Origin: Nitrospirota bacterium
GTDB taxonomy: Bacteria; Nitrospirota; JACRHJ01
DNA: 22,657 nt
Assembly (NCBI GenBank): GCA_021785055.1
Contig: JAJYGS010000150.1
Location: 15,811-38,467 of the forward strand
Direction of reading: 5' to 3'
Made by a program: the position numbers and the translations under genes. The first letter of the stretch is position 1. Each line of letters opens with the position of its first letter. Below are positions 7,159 through 13,948 of this stretch, in pieces. Below the pieces are notes generated by a model that did not search any database, was not told the DNA's origin, and was given only the letters and a program-made list of their open reading frames with translations.

Positions 7159-8490
7159 TCAATATTTTTTCCCCGTCGCCAGCCGGAGCGCGGCCTGGGC
7201 GACGTTATAGTCGTATAGCGCAGAGACGTAGTTAGTGCGCGCGCGGGTGAGCGCCGTGTCCGCGTCGATTACGTCGAGGGACTTCGCCATCCCCGCCCCG
7301 AAACGCTTCGTGATTATCCGCAGGCTCTCCCTGCCTTCACTCACCGCCGCGGATTCGACGTCCATGCGCTTCTTCGCCTCGCGGAGGTCGTTGTAGGCCT
7401 TTCGCACCTCGAAGAGCGCGCCATCCTTCATCTGGTCGTACATGTACGCCGCGGCGTTTCTATCGGCCCTCGCCTCGCGCACCTTGTTCGTCGTAAGGAA
7501 GCCGTCGAAGACGTTCCACGTAAGCCTGCCCATTATTGTGTAGGAGTCCCCGCCGTGTCCGAAGGCGTCTTCGCTGTCCCGGTCGTATTGTCCTATCAGG
7601 TTTAAGTTCGGCAGGTAATCAGTCTGTGCGAGCTTCACGCCCTCGCCCATGTTCTTCACGTCGAACTTCATGCCCTTCAGGTCCGGCCTGTCCTTCAGCG
7701 CCTCGGCCTGGAGGCTTTCAAGGCTTCCCGGGAACGGGCTGTATGCGAGCCTGTCAGCAATCGCGACAGGCGTGTCCTGCGGCCTGCCCAGTATCATGTT
7801 CAGCGCGGCCTTTGCGAGTGCCTCCCGGTTTTCCGCCTTGATGAGCATCTCCTCCACGTCCGCAAGATGCACCTTCGCAAGCAGCACCTCCGAGCGAAGG
7901 AGCATCCCCTGTCCGTATAAATCCTGCGCAAGCTTCAAGTGCCTCTCCGTAGACTTCTCCGCCTGCTTCGCCGTCTTTATATATTCGCATGCCAGCGCCA
8001 CCCCCCAGTACGCCTGCACCGTCTCGTAGGCCGTCTCCATGCGCGCGCGCTCGTGTTTCATCTTCGCGGACTCAAGAGACAGCTTCGCGCGCCTGTAGCC
8101 GAGTATCTCCTTGCCGCCGTTGAAGAGCGGCTGGATTACCTGCACCCTGAAGTTGAAGTCGTTTATGGGGCTTGGGCCGTTCAGCTTGTCGATTGCGAAG
8201 TCGGACGCCCGGAAGCTTCTCTGGTTCAGCTTCGAGCCGAAGACCGTCACGGGGTTGTCCGAGCGCACGAAGGTCTCCGAGACATCGGCCTTCGGCAGGA
8301 ATGCGGATCTCGCCTCGCCTATGCCCGCCTCGGAGGCCTTGAGCTTCTCTCCCTCGGAGAGGAGCGGGCGGTTGTGCGCAAGCGCGGTATTTACCGCCTC
8401 GTCGAGCGTCAGGGGCGCCGGGCCTTCGGCCAGAGCCGCCGCCGGAGCGAAAATTAATACGATGAACAAAAGCCGGGCGATGGTTTTCAT
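7159..8490 (-). CDS. TolC-family outer-membrane efflux channel
   Basis: A 443-residue protein with a Sec signal peptide (MKTIARLLFIVLIFAPAAALA) and two outer-membrane-efflux repeats. The first opens with LTLDEAVNTALAHNRPLLSEGEKLKASEAGIGEARSAF-like helix residues and the second with LKDRPDLKGMKFDVKNMGEGVKLAQTDYLPN-like residues. These are the paired motifs of TolC/NodT channels (ALxxNP and the YLPN turn). The long helices forming the periplasmic barrel are rich in Ala, Glu and Lys. It ends DYNVAQAALRLATGKKY, typical of the last helix. It lies 4 bp after the TetR stop, so the two are co-transcribed and probably translationally linked. With the adaptor and pump it would complete a trans-envelope exporter. 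Confidence 0.93.
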   Translation of the reverse strand: MKTIARLLFIVLIFAPAAALAEGPAPLTLDEAVNTALAHNRPLLSEGEKLKASEAGIGEARSAFLPKADVSETFVRSDNPVTVFGSKLNQRSFRASDFAIDKLNGPSPINDFNFRVQVIQPLFNGGKEILGYRRAKLSLESAKMKHERARMETAYETVQAYWGVALACEYIKTAKQAEKSTERHLKLAQDLYGQGMLLRSEVLLAKVHLADVEEMLIKAENREALAKAALNMILGRPQDTPVAIADRLAYSPFPGSLESLQAEALKDRPDLKGMKFDVKNMGEGVKLAQTDYLPNLNLIGQYDRDSEDAFGHGGDSYTIMGRLTWNVFDGFLTTNKVREARADRNAAAYMYDQMKDGALFEVRKAYNDLREAKKRMDVESAAVSEGRESLRIITKRFGAGMAKSLDVIDADTALTRARTNYVSALYDYNVAQAALRLATGKKY

Positions 8491-8494
8491 AATC

Positions 8495-9085
8495 TCATGC
8501 CTTCAACATCTTGCAGAAATTAAGCCACAACCTCTCGCCTTCGTCCGAAAGCGAAAACGAAAGGCCGCTCAAGGACCATCTCATGGCCGCGAACTGTATC
8601 ATGCCGAGATAGGTCCTGGCCGTCTCCTGTATGTTTATTTCCGGCCTTATGCTCCCGTCCTTCCTGCCTTCCGAAAGGACGTTTTCTATTGTGGAGAGGT
8701 AGCCGCCCATGCACATGACGAGCTTGTCCCGAAGCGCCGGGTATTTCACGTGCATCTCCTCGGAGAAAAGGAGCCTCGGTATGCCGCTCCTCTGCTCCAC
8801 CTGGGAGACGTGGCTTGCCATTATTTTCTTGAGTTTCTCCTTTGGGGAGATTTCCTGCCCCGCCAGCTCGAACGCCCTGCCGGTGATAGCGACGGCGATT
8901 TCGTCTATCACTGCTGAAAGTATAGCCTCTTTGTCCTGAAAATGCCTGTAAAGCGCAGGCTCGGACATCCCAAGCCTCTCGGCCAGCTTGGCGATGGTAA
9001 GCCCGCTCACCCCCCGCTCGCCGATTACGGCTATGGCGGTGTTTATAATCTCCGCCTGCCTGATTTTCGTATTCTTCCGTTCCAT
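8495..9085 (-). CDS. TetR/AcrR-family transcriptional repressor of the efflux operon
   Basis: The 196-residue protein has the TetR N-terminal DNA-binding domain. The helix-turn-helix spans about residues 27-50 (SGLTIAKLAERLGMSEPALYRHF), followed by DKEAILSAV, which leads into the ligand-binding helices. The C-terminal 140 residues are helical and divergent, as expected for an effector pocket, and no ligand can be named. It is the first gene of the efflux operon. Two similar palindromes in its promoter (9150-9165, 9194-9209) make autorepression, relieved by a pump substrate, the likely mode of control. ATG start at 9085; a GAGGGGAG ribosome site lies about 16 nt upstream, with a small palindrome between it and the ATG. 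Confidence 0.92.
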   Translation of the reverse strand: MERKNTKIRQAEIINTAIAVIGERGVSGLTIAKLAERLGMSEPALYRHFQDKEAILSAVIDEIAVAITGRAFELAGQEISPKEKLKKIMASHVSQVEQRSGIPRLLFSEEMHVKYPALRDKLVMCMGGYLSTIENVLSEGRKDGSIRPEINIQETARTYLGMIQFAAMRWSLSGLSFSLSDEGERLWLNFCKMLKA

Positions 9086-9149
9086 GCGTCTTGACGCTTT
9101 CTCCCCTCGCCCTTTGGGAAAGGGGATTAAGGGGTGCGGGTGTCCTCTT
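9086..9149 (-). promoter_or_regulatory. Structured leader of the tetR mRNA
   Basis: Read on the minus strand, the leader can form a CCCTTT/AAAGGG hairpin (9110-9124) inside an outer CCCCT/AGGGG pairing. The outer pairing would occupy the only good ribosome site (GAGGGGAG). A second perfect palindrome, GCGTC-AA-GACGC (9086-9097), abuts the start codon. Whether this regulates translation is inference. Confidence 0.35.
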
Positions 9150-9165
9150 GTTAGTATTTACTAAC
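9150..9165. promoter_or_regulatory. Operator 1 for the TetR repressor
   Basis: A perfect 16-bp palindrome, GTTAGTATTTACTAAC, with 7-bp arms around TT. It overlaps the -10 region. Size and symmetry suit a TetR-family dimer. Confidence 0.6.
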
Positions 9166-9186
9166 ATAATATTCCGCGGATGTCAA
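9158..9186 (-). promoter_or_regulatory. Promoter of the efflux operon
   Basis: A perfect TTGACA (9181-9186) on the minus strand is followed after 17 bp by TAGTAA (9158-9163). The -10 overlaps the proximal palindrome and the -35 lies between the two palindromes, the classic layout of a TetR-controlled promoter. The -10 match is modest. Confidence 0.55.
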
Positions 9187-9193
9187 GTATTTT

Positions 9194-9209
9194 GTTAGCG
9201 CTCATTAAC
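9194..9209. promoter_or_regulatory. Operator 2 for the TetR repressor
   Basis: GTTAGCGCTCATTAAC shares the outer half-sites GTTAG and TAAC and the 16-bp length of operator 1, and lies just upstream of the -35. The centres of the two palindromes are 44 bp apart, about four helical turns, so two dimers could bind the same DNA face. Confidence 0.5.
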
Positions 9210-9224
9210 AAAAAAAACCCAACC

Positions 9225-9252
9225 CTGGATTCCCGTGAAAACGGGAATCCAG
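9225..9252. repeat. Perfect inverted repeat (hairpin), 11-bp arms
   Basis: CTGGATTCCCG and CGGGAATCCAG are separated by TGAAAA. The arm sequence is of a type often dispersed in intergenic DNA of related bacteria (GGATTCCCG...CGGGAATCC). There is no T-run after it, so it is not a clear terminator. It abuts repeat copy 3. Confidence 0.7.
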
Positions 9253-9279
9253 CGACTTCTTCTGTCATTCCCGCCGCCC

Positions 9280-9383
9280 GTCATTCTGAGCCCCGGTTTT
9301 ATGCGTACCGGGGCAGGCTCCGTCGAGGAATCCAAAGTTGACTTAAAGTCAAATGCAGGTCCCTCCGCTTCGGTCGGGACGAC
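9280..9383. repeat. Dispersed palindromic repeat, copy 3 (104 bp, degenerate)
   Basis: It begins with GTCATTCTGAG, identical to the left end of copy 2. It contains GAGGAATCC and the central AGTTGACTTAAAGTC segment shared with copy 1. It ends in a degenerate right end (GGTCCCTCCGCTTCGG then TCGGGACGAC). It lacks the nested GTAGCTGCC unit. Confidence 0.6.
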
Positions 9384-9733
9384 AGGCAAAATTCACCCGA
9401 ACTGTTCCATTCTTTGTCGCCCGATTGGTGAAGTTCATTCTCAGTAGAGCTTACCGATAGCGGCAATAACTCCTTAAAAATACTGAATTACTTTGGAAAA
9501 TTTCCGAATTTTTCTCCGGTATCGAAAACGGGGCAAAAACGGCCTCTGCGGGCGGTTTTCAGGCCAAAAAGGGGGGGGGCGGGGAAGGGTGTTTTTACAC
9601 AGCGCGGGCCGAATTCGTTTTCTTACTGGGACGGGAACGGGTTTAAAGAAGGGCGTGTGCCCCGGGCGTGGCCCAAGGGCCGGGATTCCCCAGACTGACA
9701 GGCTGGAAAATGTAAAAAATCAAACGGTTACGC

Positions 9734-10468
9734 CTACTCCGGGAACGTGTCGGCCTCGCCCCGGTAGCCGTATCTGCCATTCTTTATGAGGCATTTCATC
9801 CTGCCGTGGAAGTTCCTCATGGAGATTACCGATGATATGTGCAAAAGCTGGGCGGCGCGGTACGGGCGGCTTACGACCTTTACCCTGCCTTCCTTTATCG
9901 CCCGGATTATCGCTTCAGGGTTTTTCTCAGCCTTTACAATGGAATAGGTCCGGCCAATCTGCCGGGTTACGTGCGCGTCCGAGTTGCCTATGAGGGGCTT
10001 TCCCATCTCCAGGGCGCGCGATACCGCCCAGTTGTTGAAGTTTAAGTTCTTTACGTAATAATGGCAGTATTCCACGGCGTCGAACACCTCCGGGCGGCTG
10101 TCGAGCAGCGTCCCGGAGGCCGTCGGCATCGGGAAGTACGGATGCGCGGCGATTACAAGGTTGTCCTCTCTCTTGGCGTCTCCGACATCGTTCAAGGTGC
10201 GGTAATCGCTTATTTCTCCTGGGAAATTTATAAGCAGGACGTGCCTTCGTTTTATCGTGCGTTCGACCCCGCGTATCAATATGACGCCTCTCTCTTTAGC
10301 GTAGTCCCGGAGCCGCTCCGACCAGGTGAACCGGTTATGGTTCGTAATGGCGATTGCGTCGAACCCCCTGGCCGCCATCATGTCGATAATCTTGCAGGCG
10401 TCGTTCCTGAGGAAATCGTGCGGGTCTTCCTTCGAGTGTATATGAAAATCTATTTTCAGTTCTTTCAC
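9734..10468 (-). CDS. PHP-domain metal-dependent phosphoesterase
   Basis: The 244-residue protein carries the PHP (polymerase and histidinol phosphatase) metal-site motifs in order. These are DFHIHS (H9, H11), ITNHN (H44), RGVE (E69), AAHPYF (H109), EYCHYY (H136) and GNSDAH (D164, H166). Such proteins bind two or three metal ions and hydrolyse phosphoesters in the cytoplasm. Relatives act on histidinol phosphate, nucleotides or nucleic-acid ends, and the substrate here is not evident. The start is GTG at 10468, supported by GGAAAGGGAT just upstream. The C-terminus (from about residue 200) is basic. The gene is monocistronic, with long intergenic regions on both sides. Confidence 0.85.
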   Translation of the reverse strand: MKELKIDFHIHSKEDPHDFLRNDACKIIDMMAARGFDAIAITNHNRFTWSERLRDYAKERGVILIRGVERTIKRRHVLLINFPGEISDYRTLNDVGDAKREDNLVIAAHPYFPMPTASGTLLDSRPEVFDAVEYCHYYVKNLNFNNWAVSRALEMGKPLIGNSDAHVTRQIGRTYSIVKAEKNPEAIIRAIKEGRVKVVSRPYRAAQLLHISSVISMRNFHGRMKCLIKNGRYGYRGEADTFPE

Positions 10469-10854
10469 TTTTATCCCTTTCCTGCCGCCCCGTGAGATGA
10501 TAGCGTCAATGGCCGGGGCGCGGCAAGAAAATAATAATTAATTTTATTTAATGCCTATCCCTATGAAATTACTGAAAAACATAATACTTGACCAGAATAT
10601 GAAAAGGCACTATACTTATACCACGTCTACAGCAGTAACACGTTCTTTGAAAGAAACACGGATATTATACTCCCTATAGACCCCGGAATCAACTCCGGGC
10701 GTTCCATTCTGTAAACAAAAAGCAATACGAAATCTCCGGCAAAAAATCGAAAAGCGGATTTTCGGCACGACTCAAGAACGGCGGACTCTACCCTTGGCGG
10801 GTCTTATGCCTCTGTGAGTTTGCGATAATCCTTATTTCAAGAAAGGAGGCGGCG
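10469..10854. other. 386-bp intergenic region with a plus-strand promoter and long leader
   Basis: The first 80 bp are AT-rich. A strong plus-strand promoter lies at 10588-10616. The remaining 230 nt would be a leader that contains a CCCGGA/TCCGGG hairpin (10682-10699) and an AAAATC/GATTTT stem (about 10744-10767), ending in GGAGG before the ATG at 10855. I compared it with the GEMM (cyclic-di-GMP) consensus and found no match; no known riboswitch was recognised. Confidence 0.5.
10588..10616 (+). promoter_or_regulatory. Strong sigma-70-type promoter
   Basis: TTGACC (10588-10593) and TATACT (10611-10616) are separated by exactly 17 bp, each matching consensus at 5 of 6 positions. The start would be near 10623, giving a leader of about 230 nt before the gene at 10855. 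Confidence 0.6.
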
Positions 10855-11352
10855 ATGAAGTATCGGGTCTTTTTGATGTCGGTACTGGCATTTGCTTCCC
10901 TTGCCGCTACCGCGCATGCTGAAAGCAGGATTTCCAATCTCCTCGACGCTACACAAAGGGATTACGAGACTATAAATGTGGATATGCACGGCGCAGGCGG
11001 CGGCTCTGCGGTGGACGCGCGGAAGCTGAAGGCGGCGGCTGACAGGATTACGGCGAGGCGTGCGGCAATAGACAACCTGCGCAGGCTGGGCCTCAAGGTC
11101 CTTCCGAGGGACCAGCGGGGGCTTTTCAGGCTCCTCGTCCAGAACCTCGACCAGATCAACCTCGCTTTACTGGCGTTGATAGGAAACGGTAAAGGCGCGG
11201 CCTATGGAATGAACCATACCGGCGGAACCGTAAGCTGGCAGAAGGGAATCGGCATGATGCTCGACGAGACCAGGCGGTGCCTTTACATGGTCGGCAAGGT
11301 ATCCGGCCCGTTCGTAATGCGGGCGCCTCTCGCGCCCGTGCAGGCGCATTAA
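10855..11352 (+). CDS. Small secreted protein of unknown function
   Basis: I do not recognise a family for this 165-residue protein. It has a clear Sec signal peptide (MKYRVFLMSVLAFASLAATAHA, cleavage after AHA), so the mature protein of about 143 residues is periplasmic. It is mainly helical and basic (DARKLKAAADRITARRAAIDNLRRLG), then has a hydrophobic stretch (QINLALLALIGNG), a Gly-rich loop (GAAYGMNHTGGT) and one cysteine (RRCLYM). GGAGG lies 5 nt before the ATG. It has its own promoter far upstream (10588-10616) and converges with the sigma-factor operon, with 7 bp between stop codons. Confidence 0.75.
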   Translation: MKYRVFLMSVLAFASLAATAHAESRISNLLDATQRDYETINVDMHGAGGGSAVDARKLKAAADRITARRAAIDNLRRLGLKVLPRDQRGLFRLLVQNLDQINLALLALIGNGKGAAYGMNHTGGTVSWQKGIGMMLDETRRCLYMVGKVSGPFVMRAPLAPVQAH

Positions 11353-11359
11353 ATTGATT

Positions 11360-12031
11360 TTACCTTGACGCCTTGGGCGGGAGTTTCGGAGCCGGCTTCC
11401 GGGTTTGCCCGGCGGTTTCCCTGCGGGGGATTATTATGCCCTGGCGGGCGAGTTCGCGTCTTATCACTTCGCGCCGCCTGGCGCGCTCTTCCGGCGGAAG
11501 GGTCTTAAGCGCCCGAAGCTGGGAACGAATTTTGAGCTGTTTCTCAGGCGGCAGGGCGTTGAATTTGACTATCCCGTTCCTGTAGGCCTGCTTCTCCTGC
11601 GGCGTCATCTTCCGCCAGCGTTCCACCTTGCCCATCACCTTAGCGCGCTCTTCCGGCGGGAGGGCCTTCATCTTTTCGTATTTATCCCGGAGTTCCTGTC
11701 TCCTGGCCGGCGGCAGCGAGTTAAACAGGCGGTACGCCCTTCTGAGGCGTTTGCGCCTCGCTGGCGACATCGTCCTCCATATCTCGTAGTTTTCCAGCAG
11801 GTCCTGCTGCTCGCGCGGGGAGAGGGATTCCCAACGGTCTTTTAACGCCCTTCTCTTAAGGCGCCTGTAGCGGACGATATGCGCAGGCCGCGCGGCCGGC
11901 CGGCTTTGGCGGGACGGAGGCGTTTTATTTGCGTTTGCGGGCGGGGTCTGGACCTCCGCCGCAAAGGCCGGAACGGAAAGAAACAGACCGACAAACAGGG
12001 CCGCGGTTGCAAGTTTTTTTATAGACATCAT
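11360..12031 (-). CDS. DUF3106-like periplasmic protein with seven 18-residue repeats
   Basis: A signal peptide (MMSIKKLATAALFVGLFLSVPAFA) is followed by a Pro/Arg-rich stretch, then seven tandem 18-residue units. Each begins (L/M)(S/P/T)P and is rich in Arg, Glu and Lys, for example LPPEERAKVMGKVERWRK. The key prolines recur at exactly 18-residue intervals, consistent with helical hairpins. The pattern matches the DUF3106 type and recalls small periplasmic stress sensors such as CpxP/Spy-like proteins, though homology to those is not shown. It is the third gene after an ECF sigma factor and its anti-sigma factor, 60 bp downstream of the latter, so it may be a target or input of that stress system (inference). 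Start: an ATG pair at 12031/12028 is preferred over an upstream TTG at 12037. Confidence 0.8.
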   Translation of the reverse strand: MMSIKKLATAALFVGLFLSVPAFAAEVQTPPANANKTPPSRQSRPAARPAHIVRYRRLKRRALKDRWESLSPREQQDLLENYEIWRTMSPARRKRLRRAYRLFNSLPPARRQELRDKYEKMKALPPEERAKVMGKVERWRKMTPQEKQAYRNGIVKFNALPPEKQLKIRSQLRALKTLPPEERARRREVIRRELARQGIIIPRRETAGQTRKPAPKLPPKASR

Positions 12032-12090
12032 CCCCAATCTTCGCGCCGGGGGCTTAAGAACACGCCGGAGTCCATTTTAAGCCGCACGGC

Positions 12091-12669
12091 TCAGCCCCCG
12101 TTGGCCTCGGCAATCTCCGGACGTCCGCCGTCCGCGCTGATTCCCGCCTTGACAGGCCCCTTATCGGCCATCCTCGCCCTGACACTGTGCCGCGATTCCC
12201 TTATCGGCCCCAGTTCGTCCAGGCCGCTCTGGTCTATCTGGTGTATGACGTTGAGGTCGTCTATTACGTCGATATTGTTTAAGACTTCCCAATCGACCGG
12301 CGCGGGAGCCTTGGCCGTCTGCGCCTGCACGGGTTGTTTTGTCTCGAAACCGGGCAGATACAAGGCTATCAATACGGCGGCTATCGCCGCCGCGGCGGTG
12401 ATGTAGACGGGGACGAACTTTCTGAATGCGGAAGGCTTTCGGAAAAGCCTGCGCATAACGCCCCTGGCGGCTGCATGGCTCTCGCCGGAGGTAGGGTTCT
12501 TGGGCCCCGGAACGCTTGAGAGCGTATAGGAGATGTCGTCGAGCTCATGCCGGCAGGAGGCGCAGGAAAGGACATGCGCGGCGACCTCGGAGGCCTGCTC
12601 TCTTGAGAGCTCTCCGTAGTGGTATAGTACCAGCTTTTCGCTGAAATCACATGAAGACCTGTCATTCAT
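12091..12669 (-). CDS. Anti-sigma factor with zinc-finger domain, single-pass membrane protein
   Basis: This 192-residue protein has an N-terminal zinc-binding anti-sigma domain. His32, Cys36 and Cys39 form the HxxxCxxC motif (AHVLSCASC), with an earlier Cys7 and the helix YHYGELSREQASEVAAH that contacts sigma. One transmembrane helix spans about 86-106 (VPVYITAAAAIAAVLIALYL), placing a tail of about 85 residues in the periplasm. The usual role is to hold the ECF sigma factor at the membrane until an envelope signal releases it. The ATG overlaps the sigma stop codon by 8 nt (ATGAATGA), so the two are translationally coupled and probably made in fixed ratio. The periplasmic tail has no recognised domain. 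Confidence 0.9.
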   Translation of the reverse strand: MNDRSSCDFSEKLVLYHYGELSREQASEVAAHVLSCASCRHELDDISYTLSSVPGPKNPTSGESHAAARGVMRRLFRKPSAFRKFVPVYITAAAAIAAVLIALYLPGFETKQPVQAQTAKAPAPVDWEVLNNIDVIDDLNVIHQIDQSGLDELGPIRESRHSVRARMADKGPVKAGISADGGRPEIAEANGG

Positions 12670-13504
12670 AACGATACCCTTTCATGCCCTTTTTCAAGGT
12701 CTCGACCGCCCTGAAGAGGTGAGCCTTGACGGCGCCTTCGCTTATTCTCAGGGCCGCCGCTATTTCCGTAAGCTTCAGGTCTTCCTCGTGTTTCATAAGG
12801 AATACCACCCTCTGCCTAGGAGGCAGCGACAAAAGCGCCTTCCTGAGGGCCGCCCGGAGTTCCTTCTGCTCCAGGGGCATGTCCGGGTTTATCGAGCGGG
12901 AGCAATCCGGCGCCTGATCGACCGCGTCATGCCCGTCCTCCTCTTCATCGGGGGCGGCAAAAAAGAAAATCTTTTTGATGAACGTCCTTTTGCGGAGAAA
13001 ATCCAGACAGACGTTCGACAGTATCCTGATAAACCAGGTGTAAAACGACGAGCCGCCCTTGAAGGAATTCAGTGCCTTGTATGCCTTTATGAAGGCATCC
13101 TGGGCGAGGTCCTGGGCGTCGTCGGCGTTACCGGTCATCTGCCGGGCGAATGCGAGCGCCCTCGGCATGTACATATTCACGAGCGCGCCGAACGCCTCCG
13201 GGTCCCCGTTCCTCGAAGCCTCGACAAGCTCCTGCTCGTTCGGGGCCATCCCGGCCTGGCCAGTCTCCCTTACGCGGCGCAGGCCGAAGCCCGATGCCCG
13301 CATAATGCCAGCCGAACCAGCGCCGCCCGCCGCGTCAAACGGAGCGGAAACAGACCCGGCCTCTTCCCCGCTCTTGCCGGTCTCACCGGTCCCGTCCGCA
13401 AAATCGGGCGGTCTGTCCGCCGCATCCGCCTGTCTGTCAGGCATCACGCCCGCCTGCTTCGGCACGACCAGGGCCGATTGACCAGCCGCCGTCTCTTCCA
13501 GCAT
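12662..13504 (-). CDS. ECF-type RNA polymerase sigma factor with N-terminal extension
   Basis: Sigma region 2 covers about residues 104-172 (AFGALVNMYMPRALAF, then DDAQDLAQDAFIKAYKAL and TWFIRILSNVCLDFLRKR), which binds core polymerase and the -10. Region 4 covers about 215-275 (LPPRQRVVFLMKHEEDLKLTEIA, then ISEGAVKAHLFRA), which recognises the -35. A long linker with an FFFAA-DEEED patch joins them. The first 85 residues are an Ala/Gly/Pro-rich extension not typical of ECF factors. An internal Met86 (MAPNEQELV) would give a normal-length protein, but only the upstream ATG at 13504 has a good ribosome site (AAGAAGGA). The promoter at 13668-13697 is housekeeping-like. The anti-sigma gene overlaps its 3' end. 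Confidence 0.9.
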   Translation of the reverse strand: MLEETAAGQSALVVPKQAGVMPDRQADAADRPPDFADGTGETGKSGEEAGSVSAPFDAAGGAGSAGIMRASGFGLRRVRETGQAGMAPNEQELVEASRNGDPEAFGALVNMYMPRALAFARQMTGNADDAQDLAQDAFIKAYKALNSFKGGSSFYTWFIRILSNVCLDFLRKRTFIKKIFFFAAPDEEEDGHDAVDQAPDCSRSINPDMPLEQKELRAALRKALLSLPPRQRVVFLMKHEEDLKLTEIAAALRISEGAVKAHLFRAVETLKKGMKGYRYE

Positions 13505-13667
13505 ATGGTTTCCTTCTTATGAAACAGCCGCGCCTGTTAAATCCCGGCAGTCTTCTTCAGCCGCAATAACCCGGTGCCCTGTATCAGGGCGTCCCGGCCC
13601 CCGGACCAAGCTGTCGCCTCCAAAAAACCACCGGCCCGAACTAAGCTGCCGGCCCCCTTTTGCGCTT

Positions 13668-13697
13668 ATTATACTTCATTCGGGGCTTTTACTTCAA
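13668..13697 (-). promoter_or_regulatory. Promoter of the sigma / anti-sigma operon
   Basis: On the minus strand TTGAAG (13692-13697) and a perfect TATAAT (13668-13673) lie 18 bp apart. Transcription would begin near 13661, giving a leader of about 155 nt before the sigma ATG. Confidence 0.55.
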
Positions 13698-13907
13698 GCA
13701 AACCTGGCGCCGGGGCTGTCGGAATTATTACTATAGACGTATGGGAGAGGGAGAAGGTTTACACCGGAAGCGGGCCGGAAGCGAAGGTATCAGTTTCGAG
13801 TATGCCGATAATACGTGTGATTGACCTGTTGCCGGAGGGCCGGGGGCCGGGACTGCCTTTTGGGGGAAGCCCCGGCCTTTGTCAGTATTAACTGTGGCCG
13901 ACCGCGC

Positions 13908-13948
13908 TTTCCCGGGGACCGTCGCGCGCTGGGAAGGTCCCCCGGAAA
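13908..13948 (-). terminator. Long stem-loop after the lysine-rich gene; probable transcription end
   Basis: Arms TTTCCCGGGGACC (13908-13920) and GGTCCCCCGGAAA (13936-13948) pair over 13 bp with one mismatch around a 15-nt loop, 5 bp past the stop codon. No U-run follows on the minus strand, so it may act with Rho or as a 3' stability element rather than as a classical terminator. Confidence 0.5.

Larger units (their letters stand above)
9086..9733. other. 648-bp intergenic region between PHP gene and tetR
   Basis: The side nearest tetR holds its leader, promoter and two operators (9086-9210). Two repeat elements follow (9225-9252, 9280-9383). From about 9400 to 9560 the DNA is AT-rich and featureless. 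From 9565 to 9700 it is strongly G-rich on the plus strand, with a nine-G run (9571-9579) and small palindromes such as GGCCCAAGGGCC (9670-9681). A 98-codon plus-strand frame at 9493-9789 has no ribosome site, low-complexity sequence and overlaps the PHP gene; I do not call it a gene. Confidence 0.5.

Noticed and set aside
9225..9252. Rho-independent terminator at the 11-bp inverted repeat
   Set aside because: No T-run follows on either side in a useful position and no gene ends here; it looks like a dispersed repeat.
9493..9789. A 98-codon plus-strand frame in the gap next to the PHP gene
   Set aside because: No ribosome site, spans the nine-G run, low-complexity Gly/Arg product, and its 3' end overlaps the PHP gene antisense.
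10700..10850. Possible GEMM (cyclic-di-GMP) riboswitch before the secreted protein
   Set aside because: A GGCAAAAAATCGAAA stretch is superficially similar, but the conserved GGGACGCAAAGCC half and the P1/P2 layout are missing.
12719..13522. A 267-codon plus-strand open frame opposite the sigma-factor gene
   Set aside because: It lies antisense to a clear ECF sigma gene, has no family motifs and its composition is that of a GC-rich shadow frame.
13574..13891. A 105-codon plus-strand frame between the sigma and lysine-rich genes
   Set aside because: No ribosome site and no recognisable protein features; it crosses the sigma-operon promoter.
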